Source: Chromera velia
Taxonomy: Eukaryota > Sar > Chromeraceae
Direction: 5' to 3'
NCBI GenBank assembly: GCA_018398765.1
Contig: JAHBMJ010004853.1
Coordinates: forward strand, 7,501 to 42,875
Length of the DNA stretch: 35,375 nt
The notes under the pieces were generated by a model. It saw only the letters and a list, made by a program, of their open reading frames with translations, searched no databases and was not told the DNA's origin. Position 1 is the first letter of the stretch. Each line of letters starts with the position of its first letter. This document shows, in pieces, positions 1 to 13,310 of the stretch. Position numbers and translations under genes: made by a program.

Positions 1-265
1 TCTGTAGAGGTGGCGGGGTTCGGAGTGACGGCAGGTCCAGGCACAAATGAGCCTGTGTGGGGAATGCGCCTGTATGGTTCCACGGACGGCACCACATACA
101 CACAATTGGGCAGTTACACTGATTTGTTTTTGGGGTCCTGGGCGAGTGCAAGCTATGCAGTGAGCACCTGCACTGGGAGCTTCAACTACTTTAAATTTGA
201 AGTCCGACAGCGGGCAAACCACCTCGTTGGAAGCTGGCAGGCTTCCGAATTCACCCTCTTCCCGA
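1..265 (+). CDS. Exon: C-terminal half of F5/8C-like module 1
   Basis: Frame 1 is open from the first base and reads SVEVAGFGVTAG..., matching CSVQLAGWGAAS in module 3. It continues with MRLYGSTDGTTYTQLGSY and FNYFKFEVRQRA, the discoidin-like pattern of a strand, a 'GS.D...W..L' motif and a terminal 'F.YF.F...R' strand. The exon ends ...LFP-A before GTCAGC, a phase-1 donor aligned with the donors of modules 2 and 3. The N-terminal half, with its two conserved cysteines, lies upstream of the window. Confidence 0.75.
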
Positions 266-1893
266 GTCAGCCAGCACTTCCCTCCCTTTTTTTATGGTTC
301 CTTGGTTCCCCTCCTTCTTTCTTTGTGGTTCTGAAGAGGGAAGAAACAAACCTGGCAGTTTGGCAGTCAAATCTACAGTTAAGCAAAAGTGAAAGCTTGA
401 GCGGCAGAAAACGAGGAAGAATGAAACAAACAAAGCAGGAACATCTTCATGTCCGGACAACCGGTTTACGTGCATATCTCCAAGCGCGCAAGCAGACAGG
501 CAGGCAGGCAGGCAATCAGACAGAAAGCAAGTACGCAGACACGCACAAATCCATGGACAAAAACAGGGAAGAAGTAAACAGACGAAGAGAGCAGTGAAAA
601 AACAAAGAATTTAAGTGAACAGCAAAGGAAGGAATCAATGCTTGAAGCAAGAGGACCAACTGACTCCCAACCTCTCTGCCTCATCTCCTGAACCGAACTG
701 AATGCAGCCCTTTTTTTTTCTTTTTTTTTTCTGTATGAAAGTAAATAAGTCCCTGCCTCATCTCCTCAACCGCATGCAGCCCTTTACGATCTGGAACCTC
801 AAGCAGTTGTCTGCCAAGGTCGGTCGGTTCGTTGGTAGGTCAATGAGGGTCTGAGTCTTCATCCCTCATCCGCGCGGCTGTGCGACGTTGTTCTCTTAGC
901 TCGGACCGACATCTGATTTCCTGCCTGTGCCTTCCAGTCCATGCCTTCAACTGTGCCTGTGCGTGTGCCTGTGGACATGACGGCATGCAGTTGGCTCTTT
1001 CAGATTTCTCAGGGCGAGTTCAGTCCCACATGGTCGTTTGCTCTTCACCTCTTTCGGTTCGCCAACTTAGCTGAGTGTGCAGATGCGAACGAATGCCAAC
1101 TTACCTGAGTGTGCAGATGCGAACGAATGCCGACTTACATGAGTGTGCAGATGCGAACGAATGCCGACTTACATGAGTGTGCAGATGCGAACGAATGCCA
1201 TCTGATGACTCATAACTGCGATGCCAACGCCTTCTGTACCAACACGGTGGGGTCCTTCACCTGCACCTGTGTCGCTGGATACTCGACAGGGTCACCAGCG
1301 GGGTTGACTTGCACTGGTGAGTGCGTCTACGTGCGTAGGCACCGGTAAGATAGGACAATTTCTAATTTGTATTGGCTTTGTCGTGTGAACTCTTCGGTCT
1401 CAGCCTTCTCTCTCTGTGAAGATCAGACGCCTTCAAGGCAACGCAAAAGGAACATACACTGCAAGCAAGTTGCATCTGTTTTCTGTTTCTTTCAGTTTCT
1501 TCTTGTTGCACCTTCTCCTTAACTCTTCTCTTTTATCAATCGTCCCGCAATGCACCAACCTCATGCAGTTGCGTAGAGCTGAGGCTTTCCCTTAGTCTGC
1601 GATATGACCGCTTCTCCTCGGGATTTGCTGATCGGAGTATTCAGTCAACATTTCATCTTGACTTCTTTTCCATTTTGCTTTTTCGTTGTGCTTCTTCTGT
1701 TTGGTGTTCATCCTTGTTCTAGTTCTTTGTCCTTCAGGATCTTCTCTTGATTTTTTCAATTTAGGCAGACGTCGTTGATTGCTTTTTATTCTTGCTCTCT
1801 CTGTTCTTGTGTGTCTCTCTCTGGTTTGTTTCATTCTTCCGAGCGCCTTTCAACCGCTGGGAGTCCCCCTTTGTTTCTCACCGACATTTATGA

Positions 1894-1924
<31 letters not shown>

Positions 1925-4900
1925 GATGCCCAACATGGCAGAAAGAAATCTCTCGCTGTGCTCCTTCTTGCATGCCCCCTCGGTCGATCGATCTATCCCT
2001 CGATCTGCGTGCATTCATTCATTCTTTCACTTATTCAACATTGTGATGCATGCATGCATGCAGACATCAATGAATGCACTGGAGGCACCCACACATGCGA
2101 CGCCAACGCCCAGTGCACCAACACAGTCGGGTCCTTCACCTGTTCCTGCAACAATGGGTACTCCTCTACACCTCCTGCTTGTAGCCCAACAAGTCAGTTT
2201 CTTCTCTCTACCTATCTCTCTGCTGACTGCGCGTGTGTCTGTCTGATGAGGGGTGGCTTAGGTTTTCATGTGAATCTGCTCCACGGAATTCTAAAGGAAC
2301 CGACGTCCAGCTGAGGCAGATAGATGCTTCTGCCCTTGCGTGAATTCATTGCCGGCCTGGTCTTGCGAGTGGATGCAGCGACTGTGGGCACAACGGTGAA
2401 AGTCTTTCCTCCTTCCGACATCGCTGCCGGGAGTGCGTGGACACAAGACGCCTCTGTCCAGTACTCCAGCCTTGATACTTTCTACACCTCTTACTCAGGC
2501 TCAGACAGCTCCTGTCACGGAACATTTAGAGCCATGACGAACGAAGTTTGGGCAACCGACAGGGGGCCTGCAGAACTTTTTGACGGAGAAACCACCCCAA
2601 ATCCAGAAGGTTTCCAATCTACCTCATACATTTTCCGTCGGGGTGGACCAAATTCAGTGCATGAAGTCATTCTCCAGCTTCCCTGCAGCATCGAACTCGC
2701 AGCTTGGGCTCCCTCTTCCCGCAATTACGGCAGCAATCAGCAGGGATCGGTGCTCAAGATGGAAGCGTACGGATCAACAGACAACACCAATTGGGTTCTC
2801 CTAGGGAATTACAATGAGTACAGCAGTGGAGGGACGTTCTGGTCGAACGGACAGACTTCAGTATTCCCTGTGAGCAACTGCACGGCAGGCAGCTTCGACC
2901 ACTTTCGATTTGTTATGCAACAAAGGGCCTATCACACAGATGGAGTGTGGTACATGGCCGAGATCTCACTCTACAGCTGTGAGTCAGTCAGTTTGTCTGT
3001 CTGTCTGTCAGACAGTCAGTCTGTCAGTCATTCAGTCAGTCATCCCTGAACCGTCCTTTTCTTTTTCCACTGCTGTGATGTAGCAACAGTATTCTCACGG
3101 CATCCGACAGCTGTGTGTTTGTGTGAAAATGGACCCCCAGGTAGCCTTGACATTGTGTGTTTGTTCTTTCCGCGCCCAAGTGCATTCGCTCACAATTATC
3201 CATATGTGACCCTTGCCTGTCCCGCCGTTGACCATGCCGCACTTGACGCGATTCGATACCGTTCGAAATTCGGACATGATCGATGCACTCTGTTTCCATT
3301 TGTTGTGCTCACTTTGCTCCTTCTGGTTGCTTTCGCCCACTGCGACGAGTTGTAGTGCCAAAAATGGTCTTTCTGTCTGTCTGCAATTGACCTCCTTGCA
3401 TGACCTGATTGCACGATGCAGCGCTGTTCCCTCTTTCTCCCAGCGGCGTGGTCTGCAACGGTACGCTTTCCGCCTATCTGAAATAAATGACGTGATTTCG
3501 TCAATCTAATTGGCCTTCGTATCCAGCCATCATCTTAGTGAAACCAGAAAGAAAACCTCGAGCCTGTGCATTAGTATTCGAATCTATCTTTTCATCTTCA
3601 TCTTTCCGAAAGGCCCACAGCTGCATGTAGTTGGATCCGATTGTGTCTCTCTCGGTCCACGTGCATGCGAATCTATCTCGGATCTGTTCCTGTCCTTTTT
3701 TGGTTTTCTTTCTTTTCCACCCAGACTGTCTGCCTGTCTGTCCGTCCAAACTTCAGGCCCCCTATCCACCCAGCCGTCTGCCTGCGTATCTAGGTTCCCG
3801 TCTGTCAATAGATCTCTTTGTCACTTGCATCTTTCTCTGCACCGACGACGTACGTGCATCGATTCAGCATGTTCACAAGATATTGGCTAAAGCGGACGGA
3901 TGTTTTCTATGAAAATCTCTGATTGATCTTTCTTCTGTCGGCCCACCCGTAGGACTCTACTGAGATTTCCATGAGAGTGACAGCGAATATGCGAATATTG
4001 GGAGGACGAAGCTTGGCGTCAGCTTCCATCAACAACTCTCAAAAACGATTTGCGAAAAACAGGGCAAGGCATATCTCACCGGGCAGGCATTCCCCGCAAC
4101 ATCCAACCCCCTCCCCTCACCACATTGATGGATCATACAGTGTGTTTCTTTGTGCACGTGTCGGTCGCTTCAGACACATCACCTTGTATACGTGGTCTCA
4201 TCGTCTTGAATACTTCATTGGTCTTTGCAGCCGCCTCTTGCAATCAAGCGTCTAACCCCGATCCGAACGCTATGACGGCCCAGGTGATCAGGACGGATTC
4301 CTCTCAGACAGGCACAACCACGGATACCGCCACATTCACCTACAGCTGCAACAACGGGTACCAGCTGGTAGGGTCTGCAACAACGACGTTCACTTGCACT
4401 GCAACAGGGGTCGGCACTTCTGCTTGGCAGAGGGGAACACTGCCCACATGCACAGGTTGGTAATGGCTCCAATCCGCAAAATACGAGCAGATCGCATCCG
4501 ACACTGGACCTGAGTATGTCAAAGGTGAAATTGCGGTACCTCTTTATTTTACCGTCTGATGCAAACAAAGTCGCGCTTGAACCTGTATTACTTTGTACAA
4601 ATAAAGCATTATCAGGGGGTCATATATGTGCGGACGGAAAGGGATACTCCTCGCGGCTCCCTCCCTCCTTTGGCCGATTTGACTGGCCTGTCCGTCCGAT
4701 TGGCTAATGAGTCGGGAGAAGAAGGGGAAAAGAAAGGACGCATGATCTCTCTCTTCATTTGGATCTGTATCCCTCTGGCATGTATGGAAGGAAAAGAGCA
4801 CTCAGTGCATGGGCTGATCAATCGATCAATAGACGCATTTGTCCTCCTCTCCGTTTATAAACTTCAACTTTATTTGACCCAATCCCTGCAGCCGCATCTT

Positions 4901-7900
4901 GCAACGAGGTCAACGACTCCCAACCGAACACCCTGAGTGCCCAGGTCATCCGCAGCGACTCTGGACAGACAGGAACTACCACCGACACCGCCACCTTCAC
5001 CTACAGCTGCAATAGCGGCTATCAGCTTGTCGGCTCCGGAACACCCACATTCACCTACACCGGGACAGGAGTCGGATCGTCAGAATGGCAAGGCACCGTT
5101 CCCACTTGTACAGGTCAGACATTTGAGTATGCGCCTCGATCCATTTCACTGATTGATTTTCCAGCATGATGCATCCTCTTCCTGCCGAGGCGGGAAAAGA
5201 AAGGTTGACCAGAGGGTAAACAATTCAGTAATTTCATCTCTTTCACCAGCGCTCAGGACCTGGTGCTATGTTGCTCTGAGCCGAGGTATGTGTCTGTCCC
5301 TCAGCCCCTGCAGCACTCCAAAGAGGTGTGCAAAAAACATCCGGAGATTCTCTGTCTCTGATTTCGCCCAGCGTACTGATCGCTAGTACTGTCCCTTTCC
5401 TGCCGGTTTTTCATGGACTCGATCGTGCTTGCGCTTCGGTGTCCTGGTCGATTTGCATGTCGAGAGCATCTTGAATACTACTTTTCCATACGCTAGCTGG
5501 TCCACATGCACAACAAGATGAGCATTTCAGAACGCGGATCTTCCCTCTTCTTCCCTATGGAACTTCGATGACACGTTGCGAGTCTCTTCGTGTGCATGGC
5601 TGTGTGTCTAGAACCTCTCTCGTTCTGTCTTCTTTGCATCGACTCCAGTGTTTACACGTATGATTCTGCTTCTATTTCCCCTTTGAAGCTTCCTGAAAAA
5701 GAGGTGTTTCTCTTCTGCTCTGTCGCAAAGAGTTCGTTCAAAAACGGTGCTTACCTACGGTCTGCAGCTGTATCATGCAACGCGGGAGATGACCCCGAAG
5801 CGAACACGCTCGCCACACACGTTTTGCGAGCCGACGTAGGGCAGACGGGCAATACTGGCGACACTGCAATATTCACATACACATGCGCCTCTGCCGGGTA
5901 TTCTCTTGACAGTGCTGGTGGAGTCACATTCACATGCACTGGGGACTCATACGGAGTTTCCACTTGGAAGGGCACTCCCCCAACGTGCTCAGGTCAGCTT
6001 CAATTGTCTTAATTCAAGCTGGCACCTCTAGCTCTCCGACTGTCAAAGATCTTGTTGGATTCATGCGCTTTGCGGGGATTCTCAGGCTGGGAGGTAATTT
6101 TCTCTTCCTTTGAGGAAAAAAATAACCAGAGAGCGCGGAATCGATGCGCGCATGCCTCGTTCGCCTCATTCTATTTTTTGCATGGAACACTTATCGATGG
6201 TGTCCTGCATCATAATGTGTGTGCATGCTTACTACACGTATGTCTCTGATTGTATGTGTACTCTCTGTGTTCAGACATCAACGAGTGCACAGCTGGGACC
6301 CACGACTGCGACACAAACGCCGCCTGCACGAACACCGCGGCCTCCTTCACGTGCGCCTGCAACACGGGGTACTCATCTGGGACCTGCAGTCCGACGAGTG
6401 AGTTGGTTTGAGGATTGATTGATCGATTGATTGATTCACTGATTGCTGATGTGTCTATGCAGTAATTCGTTCGGTGCTCTCCCCCTTTTTGGCAGCATGA
6501 AGTCCTCACCTTCTTTGCAAGCGCGCATGTTGTGTTGATTTCTTTTTAATTGCAGTCCATTTTTTCATGAATCCGCGTGCATTTTTTTTTAGTTGCCTAG
6601 CTGTGTGGCGTTCTCTGCATCGGTGCCCGCACTGACTGCATGCGTGCAGTTAACGTCGGAACGACCGTGACGACACTTCCCCCTTCTGACATCGCTGCTG
6701 GGGATTCCTGGATTGAGGATTCCTCGACCACCTACAGAGACAGGAACACCTTCTACACAGACTACTCAGGATCGGATGCCTCATGCCAGGGTCGATACAG
6801 AGTCATGAGTGACGTTGGGTGGAATTCTGGCAACAGCCCTGCGCAGGCGTTTGACCGAATCAATCCGACAGGAGGAGCCACTTCTTACTGGAGGACCGTG
6901 CAAAACGCCAATCAGAGGGTATGGGGCACCCTACCAGACCGTGAGATCATCATCCAACTGCCTTGCTCGGTCCAACTTGCGGGTTGGGGTGCGGCATCCC
7001 GTGATGCTGGATGGAGCGGGGCGGACACGATGCTGCACACGTTTTGGGTGCAGGGCTCGAACGATAACGTGGTGTGGCAAACGCTTGACTACCACTCGAC
7101 CAATACTTGGGGTACTCCGACTGAGTCTGGAGTTCTGTTCAATTTTGAGGTTGACAGTTGCTTGGGCACTTTTTCGTATTTCCGATTCTTGATCGAGAGA
7201 AGAGCACGGATCTCGGACGGACCCATTCATGTGGCCGACATCGTCCTCTATCCCCGTGAGTAGCGATTTCCTCCTATTGCATGCGCATGGGCTTGTTGCA
7301 CCCGGCTAGATTCTTTGTTGTTTTCGTTGCAACACTCTTTCGTGCATGCATGTGTCCTTCCTGTGCTGTTTACATCCATCCGTGCACAACCCCCACAGGA
7401 ATGTTTGGCTTTTGGGCCGAAGCCAAACTGCGTGCTTGTTCATGCCGTGCTTTTCCTTGAATCGTGGAGTGATCGGGTCAGGAGATTCGATTGTGGTCTA
7501 GACATGAATCCTGCGTTCCGTTTCGGTATGAATCCGCGCAATGATGAATGACATTGCTGCTTTTACTCTCAAGACATCAAAAAGATCGTATGCAGACAAC
7601 GCTTGCCTCTCATCGATTTCTTTTTGCTCTTCTCATTTACTCTGCTTCATGAATGTGCAGCGACATCGACGCTGCCAACACCAGGAGTCTCGTGCACTGG
7701 TGGGTCCGGGAAACCTGGATCCCTTTGCAAATATTCGCTTTTCTTTTTAGGCCGAGGTGCATGTTTGAAATCAACAAGAATGAGATGCATGATTCTCTTC
7801 TTTGAAAAAGCCCGTCAAATCCAGTGAAATTCTTTTTTCGAAGATGCGTCCGAAACTTTTACTTACTATGATTATCCACACATGAATCAAACGGCTTATT

Positions 7901-10900
7901 GGGTTCTCCTCTTCTCTTCTCGCCACTTTGTCTGATCAGTGAATGAGAAATTTGGCTGGGTGGGTGCCTCTCGATCCTTCTGAGCCCATACATACATGTG
8001 CGGACGGAAAGGGATACTCCTCGCGGCTCCCTCCCTCCTTTGGCCGATTTGACTGGCTGTCCGTCCGATTGGCTAATGAGTCGGGAAAAGGAGAGGAAAA
8101 GAAAGAACTCATGGTCTCTCTCTTCATTTGGATCTGTATCCCTCTGGCATGTATGGAAGGAAAAGAGCACTCAGTGCATGGGCTGATCAATCGATCAATG
8201 GACGCATTTGTCCTCCTCTCCGTTTATAAACTTCAACTTTATTTGACCCAATCCCTGCAGCCGCATCTTGCGACGAGGTCAACGACTCCCAGCCGAACAC
8301 CCTCAGTGCCCAGGTCATCCGCAGCGACTCTGGACAGACAGGAACTACCACCGACACCGCCACCTTCACCTACAGCTGCAATAGCGGCTATCAGCTTGTC
8401 GGCTCCNNNNNNNNNNNNNNNNNNNNNNNNNNNNNNNNNNNNNNNNNNNNNNNNNNNNNNNNNNNNNNNNNNNNNNNNNNNNNNNNNNNNNNNNNNNNNN
8501 NNNNNNNNNNNNNNNNNNNNNNNNNNNNNNNNNNNNNNNNNNNNNNNNNNNNNNNNNNNNNNNNNNNNNNNNNNNNNNNNNNNNNNNNNNNNNNNNNNNN
8601 NNNNNNNNNNNNNNNNNNNNNNNNNNNNNNNNNNNNNNNNNNNNNNNNNNNNNNNNNNNNNNNNNGAACACCCACATTCACCTGCACCGGGACAGGAGTC
8701 GGATCGTCAGAATGGCAAGGCACCGTCCCCACGTGCACAGGTCAGATTTTATGGACAGGAAAGATAGTGAGGAGAAGAGACAAATCTGTATGTCAATCTC
8801 CTTTACCAACACAAAGGTATGAATCATTCTCGCATGCACGTATGCATTCTTCGGCACATTCATTACCTCGCCATGTCAATCACAGGCACGTGCAATAAAG
8901 GCGCAGCTGAAAAATGATCTATGAAGCACAAGTGAGACTTTTCATTGCCCTCCGTAAACCCATTCCGTTGCCGACTCACTCATGGACTGTGTGCAGCTGT
9001 CTCGTGCAATCAGGCCACCGACCCCGACCCCAACGCCCTGACTGCCCAGGTGATCCGAACAGACTCCTCACAGACGGGGACTACCACGGATACCGCCACT
9101 TTCACGTACAGTTGCAACAACGGGTACGCGCTTTCTGCAGCTGTCTCGTGCAATCAGGCCACCGACCCCGACCCCAACGCCCTGACTGCCCAGGTGATCC
9201 GAACAGACTCCTCACAGACGGGGACTACCACGGATACCGCCACTTTCACGTACAGTTGCAACAACGGGTACGCGCTTTCGGGGTCTGCAACAACGACCTT
9301 TACGTGCACAGCACTCGCCTATGCCTCCTCCCAATGGCAAGGGGGCACACTGCCGACATGCTCAGGTGAGTGAGGAAGTGAGTGAGTGAGTGAGTGAGGA
9401 AGTGAGTGAGTGAGTGATTGAGTGAGTGAATGAGAGGCTCTGCATGGAGGAGCTCGGGTGAGTCAATTTCAACAAAAAGGTTGACGGTGGTAAAGGAGTG
9501 AAAGTGAATAGGATTCGGTACGGGAGGTCTCCAGTCCCTGTTTTGTGCTGCGGCTGAGCTTCAGCCAGTCTCCTACACAAGGCGAGCAGCAAAAGTGTAA
9601 CCGTTGTATGCTGCAGCCGTATCGTGCGACGAGGTCAACGATCCGCAACCCAACGCCCTGACTGCTGAGGTGATCAGGACGGATTCCTCTCAGACAGGCA
9701 CAACCACGGATACCGCCACAATGACCTACAGCTGCAAAAACGGGTACCAGCTGGTAGGGTCTGCCACCACGACGTTCACTTGCACTGGGACTGCACTCGG
9801 AACATCCGCGTGGCAGGGGGGGACTCTACCGACCTGCACAGGTGGGCCTCTACCTGAGTCTATGCAGCAGTGAAAACAATTAAGTGTCACTGCGTCAGAT
9901 CAGCTGCAATTTCGTTCTCATACAATCGAGCACATCATCGAAGCAGTATGGGACTACACTGTTTTCTTCATACGATCATGTCACTTTCTGCGGGACCTCG
10001 ATTCTTTGATACGCAGTGTGGCCATATATTTTCTTAAGCCCATTTGTCGGGTCACACTTGCTACATACTCAAGCATGTTGCCTGGCTCTCTTTTCGATAG
10101 TGGTTGATCAAAGTTGTAAGTCCCCATCAAAATCGACGTGCTGCTTGAATACATACTCTTATTTCAACTTTGCAGCCGTGTCCTGCAACGAAGCATCCGA
10201 CCCTCAACCCAACACTCTGGGAGCACAGGTGGTCAGGACGGACTCCGGGCAGGTGGGAACGACCACACAGAGCACCAATTTCGGCTTCAGCTGCAACAAC
10301 GGATACGTGCTGGACAGCCTTGGGACGGTCTCCTTTGCGTGCACCGGCACCGCCTACGCGACCTCCGTGTGGCAAGGGACGCCACCAACGTGCTCAGGTC
10401 AGTGCGTCCGTAAGGAGGAAGTGGAGAAGGTTTATTAAAATGTCTCTTTTTGGAAGCCTTCTGCTATTTGCCGAGCTTTTCTTCCGTGACGTTGTTTGTT
10501 TTCTGTCTCGGTTTAAAACACTCACTTCTCTTTGTTGTCTGTTGACACTCCGAAGTCTCGATACCACTTCTTGCCTCGCTCTCAGCTGTCAGCCCCTATA
10601 GCTTTTCGGTTTCACATCCAAGTAAACCCTGTCTGCAATTCACGTCGCTACGCTGCAGCCGTTGCTTGCGATGAGGTAAACGACCCTCAGCCGAACGCAC
10701 TTGGTCCAAACGTTCAACGAACAGACTTTGGACAGACAGGCAACACAACCGACAGCACCACCTTCACCTACACGTGCGACATCGGATACTCTCTCGACAG
10801 CGCCGCTGCTGTCTCTTTCTCGTGCACGGGAGACTCTTACAGTGTCTCTTCGTGGAAGGGCACACCACCTACGTGCTCAGGTGGGTGGGTCTGTTGGTTT

Positions 10901-13271
10901 TAATATGTCTTTCCGCCTGTGTCCCTGCCCATGCACTCTCCACGACGTGAGGTCCTTTCTGATCAGCTTTCACGCTTCATGTCCCGTTTCTTCTCTTCTA
11001 TGAAGGGCAACCGTTTTCTTCCTTTCTTTGTTTGTGGACGGGCGGAGGCATTCTGTCCCTGTCCTAGGCCAGTTTTTGGGCAGCCCGGCTCGAGAGAGAA
11101 AGTTTGATTTCCCAACACGTGAGGCGCCGATGTACCACCGCATTTGATTCTGCATTCACGCTCGACACACATCGATGTGCAGCTGTGGCATGCGACGAAG
11201 CCAACGACCCCGAGCCAAATCTGCTCGACGCCAACAACACACGCGTAGACTCGGGTCAAAGTGGCGTCACAGGGGACACTGCCGTCTTCACGTACAGTTG
11301 CCTTCCGGGGTTTGCCCTCGACGGGCCTGCTGCAGTGACCTTCTCGTGCACTGCAGACGGTTTGGGTGCCTCGTCCTGGAACGGCACGCCCACCACCTGC
11401 ACAGGTTCGTTGGTTGGTTGGAAGGTGAATCTCCTCATGTGTCCAGCTACTTCATCAATAGAGCTCTGAATCTGAATTAGTATCATCAGGTCGTCCAGTC
11501 AGTCAACCAGGCTAGCCTTGAGAGCTTCTGCATGCGTGTTTGTATTTCTTCCAAAAAAAACATCAAGGAATGAATGGCTGACTACTACAATTTTGTGCGT
11601 TCCTGGACTGCCGCTTACGTATCAGAATATTTGCATGGAAAAAGGTGCGAACTTAGACACATGCACAGGTGATCTGCGTGGATGGATGCATGCATGCAGC
11701 TGTCTCGTGCAATGAGACCACAGATATCCAGCCGAACAGCCCTGCTGCGAACTCTCTGAGAAATGATGCGGGAGGGCAGACGGGGAATACGGGGGACATC
11801 ACCGTATTCAACTACAGCTGCAACGCCGGCTACGTGTTCCTGGCAGAATCGGATGCACAGTTCACCTGTACAGGGGACGCGGTTGGGGTGTCGACGTGGA
11901 AGGGCACGCCTCCTGACTGCTTAAGTGGGTCAATCTTTGTTTCTTGCACTTCGATCGTGCCCTCCTTTCTCTGTCTGTGGCGTGGTTGTGTGTGTGTGTT
12001 GGCGGGGGGNGGGGGGAGAGGAGACAAAATCCCTATCCTTCAGCCTCTCCTTATGCTTCACTGCATGTGCCTGCTTCCCGCCTTACGCCTCCCTCCGTGC
12101 AGACTTCGACGAGTGCACCAACCAGACGCACAACTGCTACCCTGACGTCGCCACCTGCACAGACACAGTCGGATCCTTCGAGTGTGCGTGTAACCTGGGC
12201 TTCCAGGGAGACGGCCTGGTGACGTGCGCATGTCAGTTTATTCATGCACTCAATCTGCTGAAATGGTGCTGCAATTTTTCTACACAGAATTCCATTCGAC
12301 TTCTGAATGCGCACCCAAGCAGTCCCCGACGTTCATCCAGCATCTTGAGCTGCATGGTGTAAACGATGGGATCTCGGATGAAAGCGACTGTCCGACCTCT
12401 GCAGACGGCGACGCATGTGTGTCTTCCTGAGGGGCGGCAAGGCCCCCCCCTTTAGTTGCAAAGGCACCTCCATGTACATATAGAAATCCAGGACAGATGC
12501 AGGCGGAACTTTTTTTGTAATCATACTGCTCCAGGTTGAAGTGTGCATCTATCTCTATACTGATGAGTGCATCTGTCTGTCTGCTGATGGCTGCAGTCAC
12601 TGCCGGTCCAGTGGTCAGTTCCTCTCTTTGACCTTGGGGGAGGAGAATTGCAGGATGATCGAGGCAGAATTCTCCAACGCGGAGATTGAGACTGAACTTT
12701 CTCTCATGGCAACTTACAATGCCCGATTTTTGCCTTTGCAGTTTGAGCTGCTTGAAGTATTAACAATCAACTCTTCAGGCTTCACTTTGCTTTTTCGTTC
12801 TCTCCTCCCCCATCTCTTGTGATGCCCTTCTATCTCTTGGACAAGAGAGCTCGCTTTTAGCATCTTGGGGTTGATTTTCTATTTCTTTTCCCCTGCATGC
12901 TTTCGAACGTTTGTGGCTCCAATCGACTTTTCCCGCTCTTTTGCCCTGAGACTATCCTTGGCGGTTTCGGGCATTTCTTGCATGCATTTTTCCTTTTCTC
13001 CTTGCCCGCCTGAAGATTCGAGACATCTGCGAGCCCGACGGAAGCACTCCAGCAGCAGAAGTGACTGCCAACTACAACACAGAGGGGGACGTCATCCAAC
13101 AGTGGCAGTCCGACAACGCAGCTCTTCCGGGGAGTGCGGACTTGGTCGGTCCCGTGTTTTACCGTTGGGGTGTCAGACAAATGTAGTCTGAGGTAGAAGA
13201 GAGGCAAAGAGAGGTCATTGCAAAACCTTTGAATCGATTCAATGAAGACGAACCAGGCTGAAAAAAAATGT

Positions 13272-13310
<39 letters not shown>

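Larger units (their letters stand above)
7991..8740 (+). repeat. Segmental duplication, copy 2 (intron plus Sushi 4 exon)
   Basis: This is the second copy of 4621-5113. It contains the run of N. Outside the N run the two copies stay aligned through the intron and the exon up to the splice donor. Confidence 0.9.

Noticed and set aside
940-1000. Cys-rich stretch (CACACACG) after a ccag acceptor
   Set aside because: It comes from a short gtgcctgtg repeat, and no phase-compatible donor follows.
11641-11671. Fragment resembling the end of a Sushi exon (acatgcacag|gt)
   Set aside because: Only about 11 bases match; no domain precedes it. Possibly a relic, too short to call.
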